Source: Silicimonas sp. (lineage in GTDB: Bacteria > Pseudomonadota > Alphaproteobacteria > Rhodobacterales > Rhodobacteraceae). From it: a stretch of DNA of 35,214 nt. The translations under genes and the position numbers were made by a program. Position 1 is the first letter of the stretch; every line of letters starts with the position of its first letter. The notes beneath the pieces were generated by a model. It made no database searches and had not been told where the DNA came from. It was given only the letters and a program-made list of their open reading frames with translations. Location: NCBI GenBank assembly GCA_022824315.1, contig JAJEAC010000112.1, forward strand, positions 1-35,214. The letters are read 5' to 3'. This document shows, piece after piece, positions 1-8,936 of this stretch.

Positions 1-35
1 GATGAACCGATCCGCTCCATGAGTCAAGCCCGAAC

Positions 36-60
36 GAAAAATCCCCGCGCGAGCGCGGAA
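36..60 (-). terminator. Probable Rho-independent terminator of the TAXI-TRAP operon
   Basis: Read on the minus strand, a G+C-only hairpin (CCGCG and CGCGG arms around a 4-base loop, positions 45-58) is followed directly by a short run of five T residues. It lies about 65 bases beyond the stop of the TRAP permease gene, which is the right place and orientation to end that operon. Confidence 0.5.
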
Positions 61-122
61 ACGTCCAAAAAACATGGACTTTGAAAAGGCGCGAAAATCA
101 GGAAAATCTGATCGGGCCTAAT

Positions 123-1952
123 TCAATGCCATTGGGCCGCCGCCCGCGCGATGACCTCCCAGACGGACATCTTGCCCCGGTCGAATCTCGAGGCTGCGGA
201 CGCAAGCATGTAGATGAGCAGCGCCAGACGGAGCAGGAGGAACACGAACCCGCCAATGGCAAAGACACCGCCGGCTTCGGCCACGATCAGCATCTGGGGG
301 TTGAAGGCGAAAAAGAACGGGATTGCGAATATGACGATGCCGATCCGGGTCGCCTGAACCGCCGTCCCGATGGCCCCGCCGCCCGAGATTGAGGCCGCGG
401 CAAAGGCGGCCATGGCGACAGGCGGCGTGATTGCCGAAGCGACCCCGAAATAGAACACGAAGAAGTGCGCGGTAAGGTCGGTCAGACCAAGGCTGGTGAG
501 CGACGGCCCGAGGATGATGATGATCGTCAGGTAGGCTGGCAATGTGGGCATTCCCATACCCAGTATTAGCGCCGCGACCGCGGCAAAGATCAGGGCAAGA
601 AGCAAGTTTTGACCGGCGTTGCTGCTGATGACCTTCGCAAATTCCAGCGGCAAACCCGTGGACCCGAGCACGGCAATGATGATGCTGACTGTGCCGATGG
701 CCATGAGAAGCCGACCAAATGTCACACCGCCCTTGGCAAAGCTCTCGGCAACCAAGATCGGCTTTCTGCGCATCTCGGGGTTCAGGAAGCTCAGGACGAG
801 AAGCACGCTCAGGGCGATCATCGCCGATCCCGCCGGCGAGAAGCCTAGAATCAGCGCAATCACGACAATCGAGATCGGAACGATGACCAGAATGAGACTG
901 ATCCAGTCCTGCAGCGTGATCGGATCCAAGTCGGAATCGGGCGTCGCCTCGACGCCGAGAGACCGGGATTCGAACACCACCGTCGTGAAGAGCGAGGCAT
1001 AATATGCAACGGCAGGCACAACCGCCGCAACAATGATGATGAGATAGTCGATCGCAATGAAATCTGCCATGACGAGGGCAGCGGCACCCATGATCGGCGG
1101 CATGATCTGACCGCCTGTCGACGCCGTTGCCTCGACGCCACCGGCGAATGTCGGGCGAAAGCCGCGCCTCTTGATCATTGGGATCGTGATGACCCCCGTT
1201 CCGACCACGTTGGCCACGGCCGAACCGGACACTGTGCCGAAGAGCGACGATGCCATGATCGCCGCGTGCGCGGGGCCGCCGCGAAACCTTCGCATGGCGT
1301 AGAAGCTCAACTTGATCATCGAGGCTCCGCCACCTGTCCCCTCAAGCACCGCGCCCATGATGATGAATGGAAAGACGGTGTTCACGAGGATCGCCAGGAT
1401 GTTACCCATGACCCCGTCGCCGGTGTTGTACCAGAGCTCGGCCGGTGTATCCTGGACAAAATCCATGCCTGCGTGGCCGAGTATTCCAGGAAGGTGCTCG
1501 CCGAAGAAAAAATAGAGGAGGGCCAAGGTGCCAACGACGGCAAGCGGCAGTCCCCAGATCCGCCAGCAGAAGTACAGTATGATCACGCAACCAATCACGG
1601 TCATCCAAGCGTGGAAATCCTCGAAGAAGAAGAGACCGACGTCCTCGATCCGTGAGACCGAGACGTTGAAGGACCAAAGCGCATAGAGGCCGACGCACAC
1701 CAGAATTGCGTTGAAGGCGGTCGTCAGAATTGCGCTTGATCCGCCTGAGAACCGCGAAATGGCAAGAAAGGAAATGATGAACCCGCTGGCAAAGACCGTT
1801 GGATGAAGGTCAACCGCCGGAATGACGCCAATCGACGGCAATGGCCCAAGATCCGGAACGGCATTGAGGAACCCCAATGCCGCGAAGCAAAATCCGATAA
1901 GCAGCAGAATGCGTTCCCTGAGGGGACGCGCGGAATTGTTCACCGAGGCCAT
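123..1952 (-). CDS. TRAP transporter fused permease (DctQM-type), TAXI family
   Basis: This is the membrane component of a sodium- or proton-driven TRAP importer. At 609 aa it has the length of the fused small-plus-large permeases that pair with TAXI-type binding proteins. The chain is almost wholly hydrophobic with many predicted membrane spans. It carries the family's hallmark stretches: a Gly-rich VEATASTGGQIMPP segment near residues 270-285, an MGMPTLPAYL segment and an SAITPPVA segment towards the C-terminus. It lies 75 bases downstream of the binding-protein gene in the same direction and is followed by a terminator-like hairpin. The substrate cannot be read from the sequence; TAXI systems are usually linked to organic acids such as glutamate or C4-dicarboxylates. 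Confidence 0.93.
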   Translation of the reverse strand: MASVNNSARPLRERILLLIGFCFAALGFLNAVPDLGPLPSIGVIPAVDLHPTVFASGFIISFLAISRFSGGSSAILTTAFNAILVCVGLYALWSFNVSVSRIEDVGLFFFEDFHAWMTVIGCVIILYFCWRIWGLPLAVVGTLALLYFFFGEHLPGILGHAGMDFVQDTPAELWYNTGDGVMGNILAILVNTVFPFIIMGAVLEGTGGGASMIKLSFYAMRRFRGGPAHAAIMASSLFGTVSGSAVANVVGTGVITIPMIKRRGFRPTFAGGVEATASTGGQIMPPIMGAAALVMADFIAIDYLIIIVAAVVPAVAYYASLFTTVVFESRSLGVEATPDSDLDPITLQDWISLILVIVPISIVVIALILGFSPAGSAMIALSVLLVLSFLNPEMRRKPILVAESFAKGGVTFGRLLMAIGTVSIIIAVLGSTGLPLEFAKVISSNAGQNLLLALIFAAVAALILGMGMPTLPAYLTIIIILGPSLTSLGLTDLTAHFFVFYFGVASAITPPVAMAAFAAASISGGGAIGTAVQATRIGIVIFAIPFFFAFNPQMLIVAEAGGVFAIGGFVFLLLRLALLIYMLASAASRFDRGKMSVWEVIARAAAQWH

Positions 1953-2027
1953 GTCCTGACTCCAGGAGCTTGGGACAAACGAGTTGAGTGAGGGGCCGGG
2001 CGCAGGGCCCGGCCCGACGCGAGTGTC

Positions 2028-3035
2028 CTACGAACCGCCGCGAAGATTGTCCGGGATCGACACACCCATTTCTTCATAGTAGCGAATCGCGCCCGGATGC
2101 AGGCGTGCACCAAGCGAGACAAAGGCATTGTCCAGCGTCAACGGTGTCAGGCCCTGATTGACCGAATGCGCGTCGTCGAGGTTCTCGAACATCGCCTTGG
2201 TCAACTGATAGGCAACGTCATCAGCCATGTCCTTGTTTACGCTAAGGAACATCACGTAGGCCGTGGCAAGAAGGTCTTCATTGTTGTTAACCTGGTTGGA
2301 GTACGACCCTGCCGGGAGCGTATCGGCAGCGTAGCCCGGGGTGCTCAGGTAGTCATTCCACGCATCGGTGCCTATGACCTCTTCTGGAATGCCGAGGAGG
2401 CGGAACTTCTTGGCCGCGCCGTACTGGTCAACCGCCGCCGAGCCCATGGTCCCCGTACGCATGAAGACATCGAACTTGCCATCTTCGAACGCCTGGCTTG
2501 CCGCGGACCATGCGAGCTTGATCGCCTCGTAGTCCTCGTTGGCCTTGAAGCCGGTGATCGATTGAATCAGCTTTGTCGTCTGGGCCGACGCCGATCCTGC
2601 AGGCGGCCCGACGAACACGCGCTTGCCCTTGATGTCCTCCCAGCTTTCGATGCCGCTGTCCTCATAGGTCATGACGTGGATGTGCCCGCCAAGGAAGGAG
2701 AACAGGGACCGGATGTTTTCGGAAGCATCGATCGCCTCTTGCCCAAGGTCCTTGTACGGACCCTTGCCAACCCGCATGCGGGAGAATGCGCCAGCTGGCG
2801 TACTGGCCATGTCAATCGCGCCTGTGGCAACCTTCAGCGCGGCCCGCGTAAGGGTCTGGTCAACGTTGACCCGGATTTCGTGGTCAGGTGACGCATACTT
2901 CGAAAGAAGTTGAGGAACGAGCGCACTCAGACCCGCCGCCGAGCCACCTTCGGCCTTCAGGGTGTCGGCCTGTGCAAGTGTCAGCGGTGCTGTTGCAAGT
3001 GCGGCGGCAATTGCCGCCATTCGAAGCGTTTTCAT
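2028..3035 (-). CDS. TAXI family TRAP solute-binding protein
   Basis: Periplasmic substrate-binding subunit of the adjacent TRAP transporter. The 335 aa product begins with a clear Sec signal peptide (MKTLRM, then an Ala-rich core, cleavage near ALAQADTL). The rest resembles TAXI (TRAP-associated extracytoplasmic immunogenic) proteins, including the GSAAGLSALVPQL start of the mature chain, the AIDMASTPAGAF segment and the KGKRVFVGPPAGSASAQT segment near residue 140-155. A strong Shine-Dalgarno, GGGAGGA, lies about 7 bases before the ATG. It is the first gene of a two-gene operon with the permease and is divergent from the LysR gene, which probably controls it. The ligand is unknown. Confidence 0.93.
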   Translation of the reverse strand: MKTLRMAAIAAALATAPLTLAQADTLKAEGGSAAGLSALVPQLLSKYASPDHEIRVNVDQTLTRAALKVATGAIDMASTPAGAFSRMRVGKGPYKDLGQEAIDASENIRSLFSFLGGHIHVMTYEDSGIESWEDIKGKRVFVGPPAGSASAQTTKLIQSITGFKANEDYEAIKLAWSAASQAFEDGKFDVFMRTGTMGSAAVDQYGAAKKFRLLGIPEEVIGTDAWNDYLSTPGYAADTLPAGSYSNQVNNNEDLLATAYVMFLSVNKDMADDVAYQLTKAMFENLDDAHSVNQGLTPLTLDNAFVSLGARLHPGAIRYYEEMGVSIPDNLRGGS

Positions 3036-3130
3036 GGAGTCCTCCCAATTGTCTGCGCGCCCAGCTTGCAGAAACAGGAGATAAAAATAAAATCAGAAAA
3101 TCGAAGCCAGTTATAGGAATTTGCATACCC

Positions 3131-4042
3131 ATGGATCCGCGCCTCCTGATCCAACTTGCCGTTGCGATCGATCTTGGCTCGATCAACAGGGCCGCAAAGC
3201 GGCTCAATGTCACCCAGCCGACGCTCAGCCGCAGCATAAAGATCATCGAAGACCGTGTCGGGGCGCCCGTCCTGATCCGAGAAAGCCATGGCGTCACTGC
3301 CACGGACGTCGGTGAACGACTGGCGGAACGGGGCCGGGCAATACTGGCGGAATCCGATGCTGCGGATGACGCCCTTCGGCGATGGCGAGAAGGGATCATT
3401 TCCGAGTTGCGCCTCGGGGTTGGCCCGTTTCTGGCAGCGACGATCATCCCCGGCCTTGTCGAGAAATCGCTCCGTGGCGCATGGCCCTATGCCCTTCTCG
3501 TCTTCAGTGCCTCAGCTGCCCCTTTGATCAGGCGGCTGATCGACAACCGGCTTGATGTCGTTCTCGCGCCGTCACAGTTGCGACTTCACGAGGGGAGCCT
3601 GACCCAGAAAGTGATCTTCCCTGACAGGCTGGTGATTGTCGCTGGTGCCCGATCGGAACTAGCTCGAAAGGGAGTGGCCGCAACCAAGCAACGACTCGAA
3701 AGGGCGCGATGGGTGATAGCTGGAGCACGCGCAGGCATCCACGGAACGGAGTCCGAAATCTTCCGTTTCCTAGGGATTGAACCCCAAAAACAGAACATTT
3801 CAATTACAGGCGACCTAATGATCCCCCTGCACTTGCTGAAGACGACCGATGCCTTGGTCGCATTGCCGGAACGGCTCATCGGGATGCTTGGTGACCTCGG
3901 CGGGGCGCAGATTGTCCAGTCGGACTTTCCAGAGATCCGCAGAGACATCGCGCTTTGGGTCCGCAAGCAAGAGCAGCACCGCATTGAAATCCTGCATTTC
4001 TCGGAGCGGCTTGAGGAGCATCTGCAGAGTTTCAAGAAGTGA
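3131..4042 (+). CDS. LysR-family transcriptional regulator
   Basis: A 303 aa one-component regulator. The N-terminal winged helix-turn-helix covers residues 1-60, with the typical pattern LAVAIDLGSINRAAKRL, then VTQPTLSRSIKIIED, then a wing ending in TDVGERLAERG. The remaining 210 residues form the LysR effector-binding domain. The frame is open further upstream, but the ATG at 3131 places the HTH at the normal distance from the N-terminus, and the upstream translation is the antisense of the binding-protein signal peptide, so it was not used. It is divergent from the TAXI-TRAP operon across about 95 bases of A+T-rich DNA, the classic arrangement of a LysR protein with its target. The co-inducer is unknown and is probably the transported substrate or a derivative. 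Confidence 0.92.
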   Translation: MDPRLLIQLAVAIDLGSINRAAKRLNVTQPTLSRSIKIIEDRVGAPVLIRESHGVTATDVGERLAERGRAILAESDAADDALRRWREGIISELRLGVGPFLAATIIPGLVEKSLRGAWPYALLVFSASAAPLIRRLIDNRLDVVLAPSQLRLHEGSLTQKVIFPDRLVIVAGARSELARKGVAATKQRLERARWVIAGARAGIHGTESEIFRFLGIEPQKQNISITGDLMIPLHLLKTTDALVALPERLIGMLGDLGGAQIVQSDFPEIRRDIALWVRKQEQHRIEILHFSERLEEHLQSFKK

Positions 4043-4374
4043 ATGGCCAAGTTCCAATCGCAAGTCGCGCAAAGCGCTCCGCATCGAAGCTTGCGTGGAA
4101 GTCGCCACTTGTGCAGGCGTCACATCAACGATTGCCTCCATTTCAGCCGGTGAAACGGCCGCTTGAGAGCCTGCCGATGGCAATGTTTGAGCTTCTTGCG
4201 GCAGCGCTGGACTCCACTCCCAAGTCCGACAGCCAAGTTGAGAATGACGCAGTTTCCCGAATGCTTGCTTGTTCGTTGGCATTCGACCGTTGCCGTGTCC
4301 TTTGCAACAAGCACGTACTTGGTTTTGGCACCCGCACCTTGCCGAAATCGATGCTGCCGTCGGTCCGACGATCT
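4043..4374. other. Intergenic region between convergent genes, no gene seen
   Basis: About 330 bases separate the stops of the LysR gene and the aminotransferase gene. Open frames here are short, Arg/Ser/Cys-rich and overlap one another. I see no recognisable protein, no convincing terminator and no repeat. Confidence 0.5.
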
Positions 4375-5514
4375 TCAATCAGCCTTGTTCTTCATGATGT
4401 GAGCATCCATGGCGGCGATGCCTTCGTTCAATCCGCTCCGCCCATATCCCAGACGAAATCGGTCTTTGGGAACCGGGCCGAGGCGTGACGAAAATATGGT
4501 CCCAGGTAGAAGCAATACTCCGCTTTCCTCCACCAATGACTTGCAGAATTCCTCGACGCCCTCGATTCCCTTGTAGCGGGGGAAGGCCATGCATGCGCCG
4601 TCCGGCCGTTGCCATTCAAACAGGTCGGCGTGTCGGGCAAAGAAGGCGTCCCATTTCGGCAGGTTCTCGTCCACGATCCGGCAGTTGCGCGTCAGCAATT
4701 GCTCGCGGTTGTCCAGCGCGATCTTCGCCAGCCGTTCGCTGGGCCCGGAATTGCAGATCGAGAGATAGTGCTTCATCCGCTCCATCCGGGAGACCAAGCT
4801 CGAATCCTGACAGGCGATCCACCCGATCCGCAACCCGGGCAGGCCGAAAGTCTTCGACATCACGTTCAGCGACAGGCCGCGCTCGTAAACGTCTGCGATC
4901 GACGGCAGGTGCGCGGTGCCGGACGGCCCCAATCCGTTGAAGATTTCGTCGTGCAGGATGTAGATGCCGTGGATGCGACACAGGTCGACAAGCGCCATGT
5001 AGCGATCGAGGGGCAGGATGGTCCCGGTCGGGTTATGCGGGAAATTTATCGTGACCAGTCGCGTGTTTGGACGAATCGCGTCCCCGATGCGGTCGATGTC
5101 GAGCGACCAGTTGTCGTCGGGGTCAAGCGGCACTCCTGTGGCCTCACAGATCGCGAGAGGCAAGGTTTCGTGGCTTTGGTAGTTTGGCGTCACGACAATG
5201 GCGTGGCTGTCGACGTCGAGAATCACGTTGTTGGCAGCAAAGATCCCCTCGCTCGCTCCTGCAAAGCACAGGATGTCAGAATGCGATTGCCGCAGATACG
5301 TGCCTGCAATCGCCTCACGAAGATCGGGGGCACCGAAGGTCTCCGTATAGCCGAGCCAGAGGCTGTCGAACGCTTCCCGATCCTCCGGGGATGCCATCGC
5401 CAGCAACTCGCGCATCGAGATGCTCTCTGCATCTGACGCGGTCAAGTGGTGCTTGGCCTTGAACTCCCATCTCGAGAAATGGGTTTCCAGTCGAAAGTCA
5501 GGCAGTGTCGGCAT
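4375..5514 (-). CDS. PLP-dependent aminotransferase, class I/II fold
   Basis: A fold-type I pyridoxal-phosphate enzyme of 379 aa. From the chosen ATG the cofactor-binding signature is complete: NPTG at residue 161, the DEIF (usually DEIY) segment at 189-192, and the Schiff-base lysine K221 in SKTFGLPGLRIGW. The frame opens 40 residues further upstream, but that extension is basic, low in family character and precedes the MPTLPDF start expected for aminotransferases. The ribosome-binding site at the chosen start is weak. The gene stands alone, convergent with LysR. The general look recalls the branch containing capreomycidine-synthase-like and other small aminotransferases, but the donor and acceptor cannot be inferred. 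Confidence 0.9.
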   Translation of the reverse strand: MPTLPDFRLETHFSRWEFKAKHHLTASDAESISMRELLAMASPEDREAFDSLWLGYTETFGAPDLREAIAGTYLRQSHSDILCFAGASEGIFAANNVILDVDSHAIVVTPNYQSHETLPLAICEATGVPLDPDDNWSLDIDRIGDAIRPNTRLVTINFPHNPTGTILPLDRYMALVDLCRIHGIYILHDEIFNGLGPSGTAHLPSIADVYERGLSLNVMSKTFGLPGLRIGWIACQDSSLVSRMERMKHYLSICNSGPSERLAKIALDNREQLLTRNCRIVDENLPKWDAFFARHADLFEWQRPDGACMAFPRYKGIEGVEEFCKSLVEESGVLLLPGTIFSSRLGPVPKDRFRLGYGRSGLNEGIAAMDAHIMKNKAD

Positions 5515-5789
5515 GGCGCGAAATCTACAGTTGCCAAGCAAGGAGCGCCACGAACATTTTTTGTCAATCGGCCGAAGCGCGGCACCTGATCTCATGTCCT
5601 GACTCAAGCGTTGCATCCGGATGATGGCTCTCAATGCTCAACTTCATCGGAAAGACATGGTACACTCACATGTCGGAAGGTGCCGCTCGGCAATCTGGGA
5701 ACGGCGACAGGACACAAACGAATGAGTTCGCGCGAATTCCCTTTCGAATTTGAGGTAAACGCGAGAATGCTCGTCGCTACAGGCAAGGA

Positions 5790-6263
5790 ATGAACATCTT
5801 GAACCAGAACAACTCAATTCGAACCTGCCTTTGGTTTGACGGCAAGGGCCTGGAAGCAGCGAAATTCTACGTGAGCCTGATCCCAGGAAGTGAACTGCAT
5901 ACGCCCGACACCGGGGACGGTGAACCGTTGCTGGTCTCTTTCGCTCTTGGGGGTGTGCCCTACCAAATCATCAACGGCGGCTCGCACTACAAACTGAGTC
6001 CGGCCTGCTCGATTGCTGTCACCACGTCGGATCAGGACGAAACGGATCGTATATGGGATGCCCTCGTGGCCGATGGCGGTGAGGCGGGGCGGTGCGGCTG
6101 GCTGATCGATCGCTGGGGCGTGTCATGGCAGGTCTATCCTCAGGCCTTGCCGCAAATGCTGGGTGCGGAAGACCGCGAGGCCGCGGCACGTGCGCAGACG
6201 GCCTTAATGGGCATGAGCAAAATCGACATTGCCGCAATGAGGTCCGCCTTTGATGGGAATTAG
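5790..6263 (+). CDS. VOC-fold protein, PhnB/YjdN-like
   Basis: A 157 aa single-domain member of the vicinal oxygen chelate superfamily, PhnB-like group (often annotated as 3-demethylubiquinone-9 3-methyltransferase domain). Visible family features are the start segment IRTCLWFDGKGLEAAKFY, the central LGGVPYQIINGG, and the ending DRWGVSWQVYPQALPQML, followed by a tail with ALMGMSKIDIAAM that is typical of the group. Members are small dimeric proteins whose enzymatic role is mostly unproved, so no reaction is assigned. It is monocistronic, with the upstream 275 bases containing no other recognised gene and a convergent malonyl-CoA decarboxylase downstream. Confidence 0.9.
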   Translation: MNILNQNNSIRTCLWFDGKGLEAAKFYVSLIPGSELHTPDTGDGEPLLVSFALGGVPYQIINGGSHYKLSPACSIAVTTSDQDETDRIWDALVADGGEAGRCGWLIDRWGVSWQVYPQALPQMLGAEDREAAARAQTALMGMSKIDIAAMRSAFDGN

Positions 6264-6286
6264 CACCGTCGGCCGGCGTTGGTCGA

Positions 6287-6305
6287 ACACCTTGCCACGA
6301 GGTGT
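6287..6305. other. Hairpin between convergent genes
   Basis: A perfect 6-bp inverted repeat, ACACCT and AGGTGT, separated by 7 bases lies between the VOC gene and the convergent malonyl-CoA decarboxylase gene. Its place suits a bidirectional transcription end, but there is no T-run on either side, so a terminator role is only a suggestion. Confidence 0.25.
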
Positions 6306-6414
6306 CGTGTCTTGAACGAATGTCAGAGCCCTGTGATGCGGCCAAGTGCAGTATTCGAGAGTCCGCCAGTCACCCTCTTCGGTTTCGTATTCCGATCAGG
6401 AGCGTAGCAGGGCC

Positions 6415-7662
6415 TCATGAGGCCACCGTGGCGCGTTTCGCCAGGTTCTTGACCGAAGACGTTGCTACGATTTCTCGCCGCTTAGAGAATCGAAGCGTGT
6501 TCTGGACGATCCGCGACAGGTCGTACTTGTAGTTCACCATCACGCCAGACGATTGCACGAGACCCGATTCCGAAAGATCGGCGTCGGTGTGAATTGCGTG
6601 CACAATCGCGCCGTTCCCGAGGTGGAATCGAGCAACCGGGTCCAAGGGAAGACCGTCCGGTGCCTTTGCGTCCAAGAGGTACTTCGCAGCGAGTCTCTCA
6701 ATGCCTCGGGGGTCGCCGCCACTGTGGGTAGTCCCTTCGTTCTTCAACCAGCGCATCAGCCCGGGGATTGGCGACAGGGTCACGAATGCCCTTATGTTGG
6801 GCAGATCGTGAGACAGGTCGCGCACGACCTGCTTGATCAGCGAATTGCCGAACGACACGCCCGCCAGCCCCGCCTGGCAGTTGGAAATTGAGTAGAATGC
6901 GGCCGTTTCGGCGTCTTTCGCGTCCATGGCTTCGCGCTCTTCGGAAAGCACCGACTGAATCGATTTCGGAACGCCGCTGGTCAACGCCACCTCGACGAAA
7001 ATCAGTGGCTCGTCCGGCATCGAGGGATGGAAGAACGCAAAGCAGCGCCGGTCAGCAGGCTGCAAGCGGCGGCGCAGGTCGTCCCAAGTGCCGATTTCAT
7101 GCACTGCCTCATAGGCGATGATCTTCTCGAGAATCGAGGCCGGGCTTTCCCAGTTGATCTGCCTCATGACCAGAAAGCCCCGATTGAACCAGCTGCGCAG
7201 CAAGTGAACGATGTCGTGATCGGTTCTGGCAAATTCTGGCCGTTCCTCCAGCAAGGCCAGCAGATCCCGTCGCAGCCGCACGATTTGCGCCGTGGCCCCG
7301 GGCGCTTCGTTCAGCTGGCGAAACAGTGCCTGCCTTCGCGGCTCGGCGGCCTTCGAGAGGGCTCTAAAGTTCTTCGGCGAAGGATCTGAACCGTAGGTAT
7401 TGGCCAAATCCGCCACTCTGGCGGCGTCAAGATCCAGCTCGTCAGTCAGAAACTCGAAAAACGCGATCTTCCGGTCCCGGTCCAGCATGCGGTATCGGTT
7501 CAGGATGGTGGACGCCAATTTCCAGCCCGACGTTTCGTCGGATTCGGTCAGGAGAGCGAGGCAAATCTCCTTGATCTCGCGCCCGTCCTCGAACTTCCTG
7601 TCAAATGGTCGCCGATCAAGCAGCGTGGAGAGAAGGTCGCCAAGCGTAGCGGTGGCCAGCAT
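6415..7662 (-). CDS. Malonyl-CoA decarboxylase
   Basis: Converts malonyl-CoA to acetyl-CoA and CO2. The 415 aa product has the all-helical N-terminal region followed by the acetyltransferase-like catalytic domain. Hallmarks are the YSISNCQAGLAGVSFGNSL segment containing the catalytic Ser position, LSPIPGLMRWL, FHLGNGAIVHAIH containing the catalytic His position, and the closing VMVNYKYDL. The frame is open to 7743, but that start would overlap the YciI gene by about 70 bases. The ATG at 7662 leaves an 11-base gap and starts in family-like sequence (LGDLLSTLLDRR). Together with the YciI gene it forms a two-gene operon, divergent from the RutE-like operon. There is no sign of a malonate transporter or malonyl-CoA synthetase in the window. 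Confidence 0.93.
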   Translation of the reverse strand: MLATATLGDLLSTLLDRRPFDRKFEDGREIKEICLALLTESDETSGWKLASTILNRYRMLDRDRKIAFFEFLTDELDLDAARVADLANTYGSDPSPKNFRALSKAAEPRRQALFRQLNEAPGATAQIVRLRRDLLALLEERPEFARTDHDIVHLLRSWFNRGFLVMRQINWESPASILEKIIAYEAVHEIGTWDDLRRRLQPADRRCFAFFHPSMPDEPLIFVEVALTSGVPKSIQSVLSEEREAMDAKDAETAAFYSISNCQAGLAGVSFGNSLIKQVVRDLSHDLPNIRAFVTLSPIPGLMRWLKNEGTTHSGGDPRGIERLAAKYLLDAKAPDGLPLDPVARFHLGNGAIVHAIHTDADLSESGLVQSSGVMVNYKYDLSRIVQNTLRFSKRREIVATSSVKNLAKRATVAS

Positions 7663-7673
7663 CCCGGGGTTCG

Positions 7674-8060
7674 TCAGCTGAGCTGCGCCCGTCCAGTGGA
7701 CAGGCCAACGTTCAGGGAAACGCTGCCCTCGTTCACCAGCCACTTGCGCAACGTGTAGCGACGTGCGCCGCTATGGTGCATGGGATCGCCGTCGGCGAGT
7801 TGCTTCGCTTCCGCCATGCTGTCGGCCCGGTACACGATCAGGCCTGCACCTTCCATTGATTCACCTGTGGGATCCGACAATGGGCCCGCCAGCACAAGAA
7901 TTCCTCGCTGTTCGAGTTCGCGCTGGTACTCCAGATGCGCGGGAAGGCATTGCTTGACATCGTCAGGAGCCTTTTGCGGCGTGGATTCAACGATGTACAG
8001 TTCAAGCGCAAGTGCGCCACGTTCCTTGGCAATCGCCTTGTAGTCGTTCCAGGCAACCAT
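7674..8060 (-). CDS. YciI-family protein
   Basis: A small protein with a YCII (ferredoxin-like, muconolactone-isomerase-related) domain: PAHLEYQRELEQRGILVLAGPLSDPTGESMEGAGLIVYRADSM is the core, followed by the DP-H motif region around DPMHHSGARRYTLRKW. At 128 aa it is longer than the usual 95-100 aa, with a 20-residue C-terminal tail. Two ATGs are adjacent (8063 and 8060). The strong Shine-Dalgarno GGAGG is only 2 bases from the first and 5 from the second, so the second is preferred. It is the first gene of a pair with malonyl-CoA decarboxylase, 11 bases apart. The enzymatic role of most YciI proteins is unknown. Confidence 0.88.
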   Translation of the reverse strand: MVAWNDYKAIAKERGALALELYIVESTPQKAPDDVKQCLPAHLEYQRELEQRGILVLAGPLSDPTGESMEGAGLIVYRADSMAEAKQLADGDPMHHSGARRYTLRKWLVNEGSVSLNVGLSTGRAQLS

Positions 8061-8085
8061 CATCGCCTCCTTGCATTTTCAGATA

Positions 8086-8110
8086 GTCAAAAATATCGAT
8101 TTTATTTGAC
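8086..8110. promoter_or_regulatory. A+T-rich dyad in the divergent YciI / RutE-like control region
   Basis: A GTCAAA arm and a TTTGAC arm form a perfect 6-bp inverted repeat with 13 A+T-rich bases between, the inner part containing ATCGAT. The element stands out sharply from the G+C-rich surroundings. It sits 26 bases before the YciI start and about 135 bases before the RutE-like start, a good place for an operator serving both directions. The last arm also begins a TTGACA-like hexamer for the rightward operon. The binding protein is unknown; the GntR regulator at 13.2-13.9 kb is one candidate. Confidence 0.4.
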
Positions 8111-8244
8111 AAGAGGGAAAACATGGGCAAAAGTGCAGCACACGGAAGTAGCTTGCGAGGGAAGTCGCTGATGCAGATGGGAAACACGTGCGTCATGTGC
8201 AGATTGGTACGAAACCAGGCAACACCTGGCGGGAACAAGCCGTG

Positions 8245-8907
8245 ATGTCGATCTCTTCCGACACGCTTGAAGCCAAGCGGAGCGATGCGCAGGCGGCAAT
8301 CCGTGCACTGCGCAATCGCAAGCCTGCGCTGGACGACGACAGCATTGACCTGATATTGCGCGGCGCGCGCAACCACTATGCATGGCAGGATCGGCCTGTT
8401 CCGCGCGAACTGCTGCAGGCAATCTACGAGGCCGCGGCGGCCGGGCCGACCAGCACGAATTGCTGCCCGGCACGGTTCGTCTTCGTCACGTCACCGGAAG
8501 GAAAGGACCGGCTCGCCAAGGCCTTGAAGCCGGCGAACATCGACAAGATGCGCACCGCACCTGTGACCGCAATCGTCGCGCATGATCTCGAGTTCTGGAC
8601 CCGCCTGCCGTTTCTGTTCCCGCACGATGACCGCCGTCCGATGTTCGAGGGCAAGTCGGCGTTCATCGAATCCACCGCGTTTCGCAACGGCACCCTGCAA
8701 GGCGCCTATTTCATGATTGCGGCCCGTGCCGTGGGGCTGGATGTCGGGGCGATGTCGGGGTTCTCGAATGAGGTGGTCGACGAAGAGTTCTTCACCGGCA
8801 CGACGATGAAGTCCAACTTTCTCATCAACCTCGGCTATGCTGACGAATCCGCGTTGTTTGAAAAGCTGCCGCAGTTTCCGTTCGATGATGTATGCGCGTT
8901 TGCGTGA
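8245..8907 (+). CDS. RutE-like malonic semialdehyde reductase (nitroreductase fold)
   Basis: A 220 aa flavin-dependent nitroreductase-family enzyme that resembles Escherichia coli RutE closely enough to suggest the same reaction, NADPH-dependent reduction of malonic semialdehyde to 3-hydroxypropionate. Shared segments include AAAGPTSTNCCPARFVFV, APVTAIVAHDLEFWTRLPFLFPHDD, AFRNGTLQGAYFMIAARAVGLD and GAMSGF, and MKSNFLINLGYAD near the end. The frame is open to 8188; the ATG at 8245 is preferred because the longer start adds only a poorly conserved, basic stretch. No other rut (pyrimidine degradation) gene is nearby. It is the first gene of an operon with OsmC, a TRAP transporter and an intradiol dioxygenase, so the true substrate may be another small aldehyde or a quinone-like product. 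Confidence 0.85.
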   Translation: MSISSDTLEAKRSDAQAAIRALRNRKPALDDDSIDLILRGARNHYAWQDRPVPRELLQAIYEAAAAGPTSTNCCPARFVFVTSPEGKDRLAKALKPANIDKMRTAPVTAIVAHDLEFWTRLPFLFPHDDRRPMFEGKSAFIESTAFRNGTLQGAYFMIAARAVGLDVGAMSGFSNEVVDEEFFTGTTMKSNFLINLGYADESALFEKLPQFPFDDVCAFA

Positions 8908-8936
8908 GGCAACAAGGCGATCCGGCAAGAACTTAA

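Noticed and set aside
4609..5436. 275-codon open frame on the plus strand
   Set aside because: Antisense to the aminotransferase, which carries the complete PLP-binding signature.
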